Assembly: GCF_002127225.1 (NCBI RefSeq)
Contig: NZ_NFUR01000001.1
Coordinates: forward strand, 63,592-127,591
Direction of reading: 5' to 3'
From: Sphingomonas sp. IBVSS2
GTDB lineage: Bacteria; Pseudomonadota; Alphaproteobacteria; Sphingomonadales; Sphingomonadaceae
DNA length: 64,000 nt
A model generated the notes under the pieces. That model worked only from the letters and a program-made list of their open reading frames with translations. It was not told the DNA's origin and ran no database searches. This document shows positions 1 through 8,421 of this stretch, one piece after another (position 1 is the stretch's first letter; every line of letters starts with the position of its first letter). The translations under genes were made by a program, and so were the position numbers.

Positions 1-2263
1 CGCAGGTCGTGTCGGTCGGCAGCGCCGTGGTGTTGCTGAACGAGATATAGCCGTCGGTATTGCGCCTGGTCTTGGTGTAGCGCACGCCGACATTGCCGGT
101 CAGGTGCAGCCCGCCCAGATGCGTGTCGATGCGCGCCATCAGATAGGCGGCATAGTTGCGCTCGCGGATCGGGTTGATCTCGTCGGGCAGGAACGGCGTG
201 CCGGAGATCACGCCGCAACGATCGGCCAGCGCGTTCCAGCCGGCATTGACCACGCGGCCGCCGGCACAGGTGGTCGTGCCCTGCCATTCGCGCGCGATGG
301 CATTGGCGTAGCGCACCATCGCGTCATAATCGCTGACGGTGTTGCCCGTATAATAGAGGCGCCCGTCGCCGCCGAGCGGATTGGTCACCTGGCCGCGGAA
401 GAAGTTGTTGAAATAATAAGGAGAGTTGGCGTTGAACGGCTGTCCGTCGGCGCGGCTGGCGTTGTTGCCGTTCACCGGCATGTCCATCCATACCGGGCCG
501 TTATTGCCCCATTGCTCGGAGAGCACGCCCCAATTGTAGCGCGAGAAGCGCGAGACCTGGTCGCGATCGGCATAGCGCACGCCGCCCTGGATCGACTTCA
601 GGAAGCTGCCCTCCGGCAGCGCATAGTCGAGGTCGAGGCGGAAGGCGTCCGAATTGCCGTCGCTCTGCTCGATATGGTCCATCGCCGCGCGCGGGAAGCT
701 GTTGAACGGATCGGTGAAGCTGGTGTGGCCGGCGCCGAAATAGTTCGGCGTGTACTGGTTGGGGTTGCCGCCGGCGCGGCAGTCATTGTCCGTGCCCTGG
801 GCGTCCTGCATGTTGGCGGCCGGGCCGCTGCAGACCTGGGGCGGCAGGAAGGCCACGGTCGGGAAGTTCGAGCCGTTCAGCCGGATCGACGCGTTCTGAT
901 AGGTCGAGTTCCACACCGTGTTGTCGAGCAGGTTGGTGCTCGATTTCACATGCTGATAGTCGAAGACCACGCCCAGCCGCTCGCTGGCGTTCCACTTCAG
1001 GTTGAAGCCGTAATCGTCGGTGACGAGCTTTTCCTGGTGATCGCGGCGCTGGTTGTTCGATTGCAGGCCCAGCATCGGCACGCGCGGGATCAGGCCGCTG
1101 TTGTTCTGGCCGATATTCTGGTCGCCGCGCCAGCCGGTGGGGCCGGTGATGGTGCCGCTCACGAACATCCCGTCGCTGTCGAAGTCGAGCGTGGTGCCCG
1201 GCACGCGGCGGGAGTCGCCGTTGGACGAGACATTGTCGGTCGCGATCTCGATCGTGCGCTCGGTCCAGGCCTGGCGCGCGTCGGAGCGCAGGAACTGCGC
1301 GACCGCCTCGATCGCGCCGTCATTGCTGCGATACTGGAGCGCCGCGGCATAGCCATAGCGCTCGCGGTTGAACTCCTGGCGGCCCATCACTGCGCCGCGC
1401 GGGAAATAGACCTGGCGCTGGACGGTCGCGCCATTGCCGTTGTTGATGACGTCGCCATCCGAATAGAGGTTGCGGATGCGGAAGCTGGAGACCTGGAACC
1501 GGTCCGACTGGCTCTTCAGCTGCGAATAGGAGAAATTGCCGAGGATGCCGATCTCGCCGATGCCGGTCTCCCAGCGATCGCTGACCATCAGCGAGCCGGT
1601 CGGCGTCCATTCCTTCTTGTAGTCGCCGTAATTCGCCTCGAGCGAGCCGGCGATCACCAGGCCCTTCTTGTTGTCGAACGGCTTGCGGGTGCGCAGGTTG
1701 ACCACGCCGGCGATGCCGCCCTCGATGCGGTCGGCCGAGGGCGACTTGAACACGTCGACGCCGCCCATCATTTCCGAAGGCACGTCGGCGAAGCTCAGCG
1801 AGCGGCCGTTATTGGCGGTGAACGCCTCGCGCCCGTTGAACTCCGAGCGGACATAGGTGAGGCCGCGCACCACCACGCCCGAGCCCTCGACCGAGAAATG
1901 GTCGGGGTCCACGCCGGCGGCGAAGCGGTTGATCGAGACGCCGGGAATGCGCTGCAGCGTCTCGGTCACCGAACGGTCGGGCAGGGCGCCGATGTCCTCG
2001 GCGGTCACCGAATCGACGATCACGTCGGCATTCTTCTTGAGCGCCTGGGCGCTCTGCAGCGACTGGCGATAGCCCTGGACGACGATGGTATCTTCCGGGG
2101 TCTGCGCATCGCCCGAAGCCGGCGCCGCCTGGGTGCCCTGCGCCCAGGCCGGCGCGGCGACCGACAGGCAGGCGAGCGCAGCGACGGAGACGCCGGCGCG
2201 TAGCGCCCCCGTGCGGAATCTGCCCGCCTGGCTCGCATGATGAATGGAATCGTGCTTTCGCAT
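1..2263 (-). CDS. TonB-dependent receptor, C-terminus beyond the window
   Basis: Outer-membrane active transporter, partial: 754 codons are visible and the barrel end lies beyond base 1. It starts at an ATG (2261-2263 on the complement) behind a strong GGGAGGGGA ribosome site. The N-terminus is a signal peptide ending AWA-QG. A TonB-box-like segment EDTIVVQGYRQSLQSAQ follows, then the plug (DVIVDSVTAEDIGALPDRSV and VVVRGLTYVRSEFNGR). This is the long TBDR subfamily common in Caulobacter, Xanthomonas and sphingomonads, usually tied to plant glycans. It is divergent from the halogenase-GH43 operon, and a LacI-type operator sits just before its ribosome site, so a xylan/xylo-oligosaccharide substrate is a reasonable inference. 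The exact ligand cannot be read from sequence. Confidence 0.93.
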   Translation of the reverse strand, partial: MRKHDSIHHASQAGRFRTGALRAGVSVAALACLSVAAPAWAQGTQAAPASGDAQTPEDTIVVQGYRQSLQSAQALKKNADVIVDSVTAEDIGALPDRSVTETLQRIPGVSINRFAAGVDPDHFSVEGSGVVVRGLTYVRSEFNGREAFTANNGRSLSFADVPSEMMGGVDVFKSPSADRIEGGIAGVVNLRTRKPFDNKKGLVIAGSLEANYGDYKKEWTPTGSLMVSDRWETGIGEIGILGNFSYSQLKSQSDRFQVSSFRIRNLYSDGDVINNGNGATVQRQVYFPRGAVMGRQEFNRERYGYAAALQYRSNDGAIEAVAQFLRSDARQAWTERTIEIATDNVSSNGDSRRVPGTTLDFDSDGMFVSGTITGPTGWRGDQNIGQNNSGLIPRVPMLGLQSNNQRRDHQEKLVTDDYGFNLKWNASERLGVVFDYQHVKSSTNLLDNTVWNSTYQNASIRLNGSNFPTVAFLPPQVCSGPAANMQDAQGTDNDCRAGGNPNQYTPNYFGAGHTSFTDPFNSFPRAAMDHIEQSDGNSDAFRLDLDYALPEGSFLKSIQGGVRYADRDQVSRFSRYNWGVLSEQWGNNGPVWMDMPVNGNNASRADGQPFNANSPYYFNNFFRGQVTNPLGGDGRLYYTGNTVSDYDAMVRYANAIAREWQGTTTCAGGRVVNAGWNALADRCGVISGTPFLPDEINPIRERNYAAYLMARIDTHLGGLHLTGNVGVRYTKTRRNTDGYISFSNTTALPTDTTC

Positions 2264-2280
2264 CGCGCTGTCCCCTCCCG

Positions 2281-2294
2281 TGTTAGCGCTACCA
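2281..2294. promoter_or_regulatory. LacI-type operator before the TBDR gene
   Basis: TGTTAGCGCTACCA is a near-perfect palindrome around GCGC, 17 bp upstream of the TBDR start codon and therefore close to its transcription start. The same 14-mer family recurs at 12838, 14158 and 21827, with a weaker copy at 2494. It is the expected kind of site for the LacI-family protein encoded at 12929. Confidence 0.8.
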
Positions 2295-2479
2295 TATATT
2301 GGCGCGTTTCTTGTTTGGGCCGAACCTAAAGTAGGAGTTATCGAAAGATCAAGCCGTCTTGTGACGCTTCGATGCAAGCCACGGATTTGTGGCGATTTCG
2401 CAACGGTTTCGTTGCGTTGCGGCACGGATCCCGCATCTGCGAAGGGCGGGTTTCGGCTTCGAATCGCCCGTGGACGCGA

Positions 2480-2509
2480 TTGACGATTTTGCGACGGGAG
2501 CGCTAACAT
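2480..2509 (+). promoter_or_regulatory. Promoter of the halogenase-GH43 operon with overlapping operator half-site
   Basis: TTGACG (2480-2485) and TAACAT (2504-2509) are separated by 18 bp and read as a sigma-70 type promoter ending 26 bp before the first halogenase start. The strong half GCGCTAACA (2499-2507) of the operator family covers the -10 box; the other half is degenerate (11 of 14 matches overall). Farther up, GCAACG-GTTT-CGTTGC (2400-2415) is a second inverted repeat of unknown use. Confidence 0.55.
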
Positions 2510-2535
2510 TCGCGGCGGAGAGGGGCATCGCAAGC

Positions 2536-3987
2536 ATGCTGGCAGGGCGCATACTCGTGGTCGGCGGGGGCACCGCGGGGTGGATGACCGCCGCGGCGCT
2601 GGCGCACAAGCTCGCCGGCATGCCCGCGCGGATCACGCTGGTCGAATCCGCGGAGATCGGCACGGTCGGCGTCGGCGAGGCGACGATTCCGCACATCCGC
2701 CATTTCAACGCGACGCTCGGCATCGACGAGGCCGATTTCCTAGCCGCCACCAAGGGCACCTACAAGCTCGGCATCGAATTCGTGGACTGGGGCCGCAAGG
2801 GCGATTCCTATATCCATCCCTTCGCCGAGTTCGGTGCCCCCATCGGCGGCGTGCCCTTTCACCAGCAATGGTGCTCGGCGCGGGATGCCGGAGCGTTCGA
2901 GGCATATTCGCTGCCGATCCAGGCGGCCCGCCGCGGCCGTTTCCGCCGACCCGATGGCGATCCGTACAACTATGCCTATCAGTTCGATGCCGGCCTCTAT
3001 GCGAAGTTCCTGCGCGGCTATTCGGAGGCGCGGGGAGTCACCCGGCGCGAAGGCAAGGTGATCGACGTCGCCCGCGACGGCGAGAGCGGCTTCGTTCGCT
3101 CGGTCGCGCTCGAAGGCGGCGAGACGCTGGAGGCGGATCTGTTCATCGATTGCTCGGGCTTTCGCGGCCTGCTGATCGAGCAGGCGCTCCATGCCGGATA
3201 CGAGGAATGGACGCACTGGCTGCCCTGCGACCGGGCGATCGCGCTGCCCTGCGCCAATATCGGCCCCATCCCGCCGCTGACCCGCGCGACCGCGCAGGAT
3301 GCCGGCTGGACCTGGCGCATCCCGCTCCAGCACCGCACCGGCAACGGGCATGTCTATGCGAGCGGCTTCACCAGCGACGAGGAGGCGCTGCGGGTCCTGC
3401 TCGGCGCGATCGCCGCGGAGCCGATGGCCGATCCCAATCGCCTCCGCTTCGTCGCCGGCAGGCGGCGCAGGCAATGGGTCGGCAATGTCGTGGCGATCGG
3501 CTTGTCCTCGGGCTTTCTCGAGCCGCTGGAATCGACCAGCATCCACCTGATCCAGCTGGCGATCGGCCGGCTGCTCGACCTGTTCCCCACCCGGGATTGG
3601 GACCCGCTCGACGCAGCCGAATTCAACCGGCTGATGGCGCTCGAATATGAGCGGGTCCGCGATTTCCTGATCCTGCACTATCATTGCACCGAGCGCGACG
3701 ATTCCGAATTCTGGCGCCATTGCCGCGCCATGCGCCTGCCGGACTCGCTCGAATACAAGCTCGCCCTGTTCCGGGAGCGCGGCGTGGTGGTCCAGTATCG
3801 CGAAGGCACGTTCCTCGAACCGAGCTGGCTCGCAGTCTATCTCGGCCAGCACGTGACGCCGCGCCACTGCGATCCGCGCGCGGGCGGGGCGGCGGCCGTC
3901 GCCGCCATGGCCGCGATGCGGGCCGGTATCGCCGCGACGGCCGAGGCGATGCCGGCCCATGAAGCCGCGCTGGGGATATCGGCATGA
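2536..3987 (+). CDS. Tryptophan-halogenase-family flavoprotein (first of four)
   Basis: Flavin-dependent halogenase family (PF04820), 483 aa. The start chosen is ATG 2536 behind GGAGAGGGG; the frame stays open upstream but has no better ribosome site. The FAD-binding VVGGGTAGW motif is at residues 8-16. The GVGEATIP box follows, then the lysine expected to bind the hypohalous acid adduct (K77 in GTYKLGIEF). The GWTWRIP halogenase signature and PLESTS with the catalytic-type glutamate (E332) are both present, so the active-site set looks complete. It is the first gene of an operon whose members overlap by ATGA. The substrate is unknown. Relatives in TBDR/glycan loci of Xanthomonas and Caulobacter are not ordinary tryptophan halogenases, so the tryptophan label is only the family name. 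Confidence 0.9.
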   Translation: MLAGRILVVGGGTAGWMTAAALAHKLAGMPARITLVESAEIGTVGVGEATIPHIRHFNATLGIDEADFLAATKGTYKLGIEFVDWGRKGDSYIHPFAEFGAPIGGVPFHQQWCSARDAGAFEAYSLPIQAARRGRFRRPDGDPYNYAYQFDAGLYAKFLRGYSEARGVTRREGKVIDVARDGESGFVRSVALEGGETLEADLFIDCSGFRGLLIEQALHAGYEEWTHWLPCDRAIALPCANIGPIPPLTRATAQDAGWTWRIPLQHRTGNGHVYASGFTSDEEALRVLLGAIAAEPMADPNRLRFVAGRRRRQWVGNVVAIGLSSGFLEPLESTSIHLIQLAIGRLLDLFPTRDWDPLDAAEFNRLMALEYERVRDFLILHYHCTERDDSEFWRHCRAMRLPDSLEYKLALFRERGVVVQYREGTFLEPSWLAVYLGQHVTPRHCDPRAGGAAAVAAMAAMRAGIAATAEAMPAHEAALGISA

Positions 3988-5405
3988 TCCGCAGCATCGG
4001 CATCGTCGGCGGCGGGGTCGCCGGCTGGATGGCGGCGCTGGCACTCGTCCGGGCGCTCCCCGGCATCCAGGTCTCGCTGATCGAGACCGAAGGCCCCGAC
4101 TGGAGCCTGGGGCCCTTCGGCCCGGCCGAGGCCAGCCTGCCGGATTTCCCCGCCTGGCTCGGCGAGCACGGCATCGACGAAGGCGCGCTCCTGCGCGGCG
4201 CGCGCGGCGGCTTCTCGCTCGGCACCGCGGTTTCCGGCTGGGCGGCGCGCGACGCGGACTGGTTCCTGCCGTTCGGCACGATCGGGGCGCCGCTCGCCGG
4301 CATCGCCTTCCACCAGCTCGCCGCCCGCATTCGTGAGGGCGGCCGGGCGCTCCGCCTCGCCGATTTCTCGCTCGCCGCGGTTGCCGCCGCTGCGGGCCGC
4401 TTCGCCCGGCCGAGCCCCGATCCGCGCTCGATCCTGTCCAGCTATGGCTATGGCCTGCATCTGGATCGCGCCGGCCTGGCTGCCGCGCTGCGTGCCGCTT
4501 CCGGGCTGGAGCCGGTGGGCCAGTTCCGCCGTGCGATTGTCGAGGGCGCGGTCACCGCCGTCGCGCTGCGCGGCGGCAGCCGAATGAGCGCCGATCTCTG
4601 GCTCGACTGTTCCGGCCCGGCCGGGTTGCTCGCCAGCCGCATGGGCGGTCGCTGGGAGGACTGGTCCGCCTGGCTCCCCTGCGACCGCGTCATCGAAACC
4701 TGGGCCGAAGTGGAAGGGGTTCCGCCGCCCCATGCTCATGCCGGTGCCTTCGAGGCCGGCTGGCAGCGCACCGTGCCGCTGGTCGGCGGGCAGGGCGGGG
4801 CGCTGTTCCATTCCGCCGCGCTGCTGCCCGACCGGCCCGGCGCCATTCCCCTTGCCCAGGGGCGCCGCGTGGACGCTTGGACCGGCAATGTCGTCGCGCT
4901 CGGCGGTGCGGCCATTCTGGTCGAGCCGCTCCATGGCTGGAACCTCACACTGCTCGCGAACGCGCTCGTCCGGCTGATCGGCCTGCTCCCCGCCGCGCCC
5001 AATGGTCCCGAGCCCGCCGAATATAACCGCCTGACGGCGGCCGAGGCCGATGGCGTCCGCGACTTCGCGATCCTCCATTACAAGACCAATGGCCGCACCG
5101 GCGAGGCCCATTGGGATACCGCCCGCGCCATGCCCGTCCCGGAGGCGCTCCGGCGCAAGCTCGATCTCCATGCCAGCCGGGGCCGGGTGCCGCTGGAGGA
5201 CGAGGAACTGTTCGGGGCGGACGACTGGATCGCCGCGCTCGACGGCCAGGGCCTGCGTCCGCGCCGCTACGATGCGCTGGCCGATACCATTTCCGAGGCG
5301 CGGCTGATCGACCATGCCGGGCGGGTTCGCGCGCTGATCCTCGACGCCGTCCGCGCGATGCCGCATCACGGCGCCACGCTGCGTGCCGAGGGATTGATCG
5401 CATGA
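3984..5405 (+). CDS. Degenerate halogenase-family paralogue lacking catalytic residues
   Basis: 473 aa, overlapping its neighbours by ATGA at both ends. The FAD-binding N-terminus is clear (IGIVGGGVAGWMAAL, residues 5-19), and the order of later blocks matches the neighbouring halogenases (SYGYGLHLDRAGLAAALR, LWLDCSGPAGLL, WLPCDR, RDFAILHY). The active site is gone, however. The lysine position is serine (S78 in GGFSLGTA), GVGEATIP has become GPAEASLP, GWxWxIP has become GWQRTVP, and PLESTS has become PLHGWN (H317 instead of Glu). The frame is intact over its full length, so it is not a decaying pseudogene. A structural partner, flavin-binding regulator or enzyme with new chemistry are all possible. 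The tight operon position suggests it works with the other three. Confidence 0.85.
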   Translation: MIRSIGIVGGGVAGWMAALALVRALPGIQVSLIETEGPDWSLGPFGPAEASLPDFPAWLGEHGIDEGALLRGARGGFSLGTAVSGWAARDADWFLPFGTIGAPLAGIAFHQLAARIREGGRALRLADFSLAAVAAAAGRFARPSPDPRSILSSYGYGLHLDRAGLAAALRAASGLEPVGQFRRAIVEGAVTAVALRGGSRMSADLWLDCSGPAGLLASRMGGRWEDWSAWLPCDRVIETWAEVEGVPPPHAHAGAFEAGWQRTVPLVGGQGGALFHSAALLPDRPGAIPLAQGRRVDAWTGNVVALGGAAILVEPLHGWNLTLLANALVRLIGLLPAAPNGPEPAEYNRLTAAEADGVRDFAILHYKTNGRTGEAHWDTARAMPVPEALRRKLDLHASRGRVPLEDEELFGADDWIAALDGQGLRPRRYDALADTISEARLIDHAGRVRALILDAVRAMPHHGATLRAEGLIA

Positions 5406-6919
5406 CCGCTCCCGCGCCGATCCGCCGGATCGTCATCGTGGGCGGCGGCACCGCCGGCTGGATGGCGGCCGCCGCGCTCGCCCGGCTGATCCCCGCCGGC
5501 GTCTCGGTGACGCTGGTGGAATCGGAGGAGATCGGCACCATCGGCGTGGGTGAGGCGACGATCCCGCCGATCCGCAACTTCAACGCGCTGCTCGGCCTCG
5601 ACGAGCATGATTTCCTGAGCCGGACCCAGGGCACGATCAAGCTCGGCATCGAGTTCGTGGACTGGACGCGCGAGGGCCATCGCTATGTCCACCCGTTCGG
5701 CGAGTTCGGCTTCGACGTCGAGGGCGTGAAGTTCCACCAGATCTGGCGCAAGCTCCACGCCGAGGGCCGCGCCCGCGAGATCGACGCGTACAATGTCTGC
5801 GCGCTGGCGATGGCGGCGGGGCGCTACCAGCCGCCGGTCGCCGATCCCGGCTCGATCCTGTCGCGCATGGCCTATGCCTATCAGTTCGACGCTTCGCTCT
5901 ATGCCCGGTACCTGCGCGACCATGCCGAGGCGCGGGGCGTCGTCCGGGTCGAGGGCAAGGTCGCGCGCATCCCGTTGCGTGCCGAGGACGGCTTCATCGA
6001 GGCCGTGGTGCTCGAAGGGGATCGCCGCGTCGAAGGCGAGCTGTTCGTCGACTGCACCGGCTTCCGCGCGCTGCTGATCGAGCGGGCGCTGGGGGCCGGT
6101 TGGGAAAGCTGGGCGCACTGGCTGCAATGCGATCGCGCCGTCGCGGTGCCCAGCGCCAGCCCGGGGCCGGAGATCACGCCCTTCACCCGCAGCACCGCGC
6201 ACCGGGCCGGCTGGCAATGGCGCATCCCGCTCCAGCACCGCGTCGGCAACGGCCATGTCTATTGCAGCGCCGACATCTCGGACGACGCGGCGCGCGAGAC
6301 GCTGCTGGCGAACCTCGACGGCGTGCCGTTGCGCGATCCCTTCATCCTCCGGTTCGAGGCCGGCCGCCGCAAGCGGGCCTGGCACCGCAACTGCGTCGCG
6401 CTCGGCCTGTCCTCCGGCTTCCTCGAGCCGCTGGAGTCCACGTCGATCCACCTGATCCAGTCGGGAATCCACAGGCTGATGGCCTTGCTTCCCGATACCG
6501 GCTTCTCGCCCGTGGAGCGCGACGAATATAACCGGCTCACCGACGTTCAGATGGAGCAGGTCCGCGACTTCGTCATCCTGCACTACCATGCCAACGCGCG
6601 GCGGGAGGGCGATCTGTGGCGCCGCGTCCGCGAGATGGCGATCCCGGAGACGCTGGCGCGCAAGCTCGCCTTGTTCCGCAATCGCGGCCGCTTCTTCCGC
6701 ACCGAGGACGAGTTGTTCGCCGAATCGAGCTGGATCGCGGTGCTGCTGGGGCAGGGCGTGATCCCGGTGGGCTGGGATCCGCTGGCCGACGGGCTCGACG
6801 AGGGCAAGCTCGCGCTCAGCTTCGAGCGCTTCCACGAAATGTTCGCCCGCGCCGCCCGGGCGATGCCGCGCCACGAAGACTGGCTCGCCCGCAACGCGCC
6901 CGCAGGGATTCCCGCATGA
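5402..6919 (+). CDS. Tryptophan-halogenase-family flavoprotein (third of four)
   Basis: 505 aa; the ATG overlaps the previous stop as ATGA (5402-5405), which fixes the start although the frame is open farther up. FAD motif IVGGGTAGW (12-20), GVGEATIP, catalytic-type lysine K80 (GTIKLGIEF), GWQWRIP signature and PLESTS glutamate E345 are all present, so it is probably an active flavin-dependent halogenase. It needs reduced FAD from a separate flavin reductase, which is not encoded nearby. It is very similar in block order to the genes on either side, as expected for tandem duplication followed by divergence. The substrate is unknown; its place in a xylan-type locus is the only clue. Confidence 0.9.
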   Translation: MTAPAPIRRIVIVGGGTAGWMAAAALARLIPAGVSVTLVESEEIGTIGVGEATIPPIRNFNALLGLDEHDFLSRTQGTIKLGIEFVDWTREGHRYVHPFGEFGFDVEGVKFHQIWRKLHAEGRAREIDAYNVCALAMAAGRYQPPVADPGSILSRMAYAYQFDASLYARYLRDHAEARGVVRVEGKVARIPLRAEDGFIEAVVLEGDRRVEGELFVDCTGFRALLIERALGAGWESWAHWLQCDRAVAVPSASPGPEITPFTRSTAHRAGWQWRIPLQHRVGNGHVYCSADISDDAARETLLANLDGVPLRDPFILRFEAGRRKRAWHRNCVALGLSSGFLEPLESTSIHLIQSGIHRLMALLPDTGFSPVERDEYNRLTDVQMEQVRDFVILHYHANARREGDLWRRVREMAIPETLARKLALFRNRGRFFRTEDELFAESSWIAVLLGQGVIPVGWDPLADGLDEGKLALSFERFHEMFARAARAMPRHEDWLARNAPAGIPA

Positions 6920-8421
6920 CCGAAAACCGCAACATCCGCTCCATCCTGATCGTCGGCGGGGGCACCGCCGGCTGGATGACCGCGGCCACCTTCGCCCGCA
7001 TCCTCGGCCCCGATTACGCGAAGATCACGCTGGTCGAGTCGGACGAGATCGGCATCATCGGCGTGGGCGAGGCGACCATTCCCCAGATGGCCACCTTCAA
7101 CCGCATGCTCGGGCTCGACGAGGACCAGTTCGTCCGCGAGACCAAGGGCAGCTTCAAGCTAGGCATCCAGTTCGTGAACTGGGGGCGGCTCGGCCATCGC
7201 TATTTCCATCCCTTCGGCCGCTACGGGCTCGACATGAAGGGGGTGTCCTTCCACGCCTATTATCTCCGCCTGCGCCAGCTGGGCGAGGCGCCGGACGTGG
7301 ACGCATGGTCGCTCCAGGCGATGGCGGCGCGCGACGACAAGTTCATGCGCGGGATCGATGCGGGCAACTCGCCGCTCTCCGACATCGCCTATGCCTATCA
7401 TTTCGATGCCGGCCTCTATGCCCGGTTCCTGCGCCGCTATGCCGAGGAACGCGGGGTGGTGCGGCGCGAGGGCAGGATCGTCGACGTGAAGCTGCGCGGC
7501 GAGGACGGCTTCGTCCGGTCAGTGACGATGCAGGACGGCAGCGAGATCGAGGCCGACCTGTTCGTCGATTGCTCGGGCTTTCGCGGCCTGATCATCGAGC
7601 AGGCGCTGAAGGTGGGCTATACCGACTGGTCGCACTATCTTCCCTGCGACCGCGCCGTTGCCGTGCCCTGCGCCAGCGTCGACGCCTGGACGCCCTATAC
7701 CCGGTCGACCGCCCATGCGGCCGGCTGGCAGTGGCGCATCCCGCTCCAGCACCGGATCGGCAACGGCCATGTCTTCTCCTCGAGCCATATGTCCGACGAC
7801 GAGGCGACCGCGATCCTGATGGCCAATCTCGATGGCGAGCCGCTCGCCGACCCGCGCACAATTCCCTTCACCACAGGCCATCGCAACCGGATGTGGGTGA
7901 AGAACTGCGTCGCCCTGGGCCTGGCGGGCGGCTTTCTCGAGCCGCTGGAGAGCACGTCGATCTGGCTGATCCAGTCGGGCCTGTCGCGCTTCCTGACGAT
8001 GTTCCCGGACCGCGACTTCAACCAGGCCGACATCGATCGCTACAACCGCATCATGACCACGGATTACGAGGAGATCCGCGACTTCCTCGTCCTCCACTAT
8101 CACGCGACCGAGCGCACCGATTCCCCCTTCTGGGACACTTGCCGCACCATGGCGATCCCCGAGCGGCTGGCCGAGAAGATGCGCGTGTTCCGCAGCCATG
8201 GCCGCGCGTTCCGCGAGAACGAAGAGCTGTTCAACGATACCAGCTGGTTCGCGGTGATGCTGGGCCAGCTGATCGAGCCGGCGTCGCACGACCCGGTGGC
8301 GGACGTGATGCCCCTCGACGAGACGCGCGCGCGTCTTGCCCATATCCGCGAGGCCGTCGCCAATTCGGCCGCCTATATGCCGAAACACCGCGCCTTCATC
8401 CGGGAGCATTGCGCCGTATGA
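6916..8421 (+). CDS. Tryptophan-halogenase-family flavoprotein (fourth of four)
   Basis: 501 aa, starting at the ATGA overlap with the preceding gene. It has the complete halogenase set: LIVGGGTAGW (11-20), GVGEATIP, K81 (GSFKLGIQFVNW, the block closest to classical PrnA/RebH-type enzymes), GWQWRIP and PLESTS with E345. The C-terminal block RDFLVLHYHATERTDSPFW is shared with the other members. Its stop overlaps the start of the GH43 gene, so halogenases and glycosidase should be on one mRNA. No signal peptide is seen, so it acts in the cytoplasm while the GH43 is exported. Confidence 0.9.
   Translation: MTENRNIRSILIVGGGTAGWMTAATFARILGPDYAKITLVESDEIGIIGVGEATIPQMATFNRMLGLDEDQFVRETKGSFKLGIQFVNWGRLGHRYFHPFGRYGLDMKGVSFHAYYLRLRQLGEAPDVDAWSLQAMAARDDKFMRGIDAGNSPLSDIAYAYHFDAGLYARFLRRYAEERGVVRREGRIVDVKLRGEDGFVRSVTMQDGSEIEADLFVDCSGFRGLIIEQALKVGYTDWSHYLPCDRAVAVPCASVDAWTPYTRSTAHAAGWQWRIPLQHRIGNGHVFSSSHMSDDEATAILMANLDGEPLADPRTIPFTTGHRNRMWVKNCVALGLAGGFLEPLESTSIWLIQSGLSRFLTMFPDRDFNQADIDRYNRIMTTDYEEIRDFLVLHYHATERTDSPFWDTCRTMAIPERLAEKMRVFRSHGRAFRENEELFNDTSWFAVMLGQLIEPASHDPVADVMPLDETRARLAHIREAVANSAAYMPKHRAFIREHCAV

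Noticed and set aside
104..2203. Long open forward frame opposite the first TBDR gene
   Set aside because: Arg/Ala/His-rich product without any domain, no ribosome site; a mirror of the GC-rich third positions of the real reverse-strand gene.
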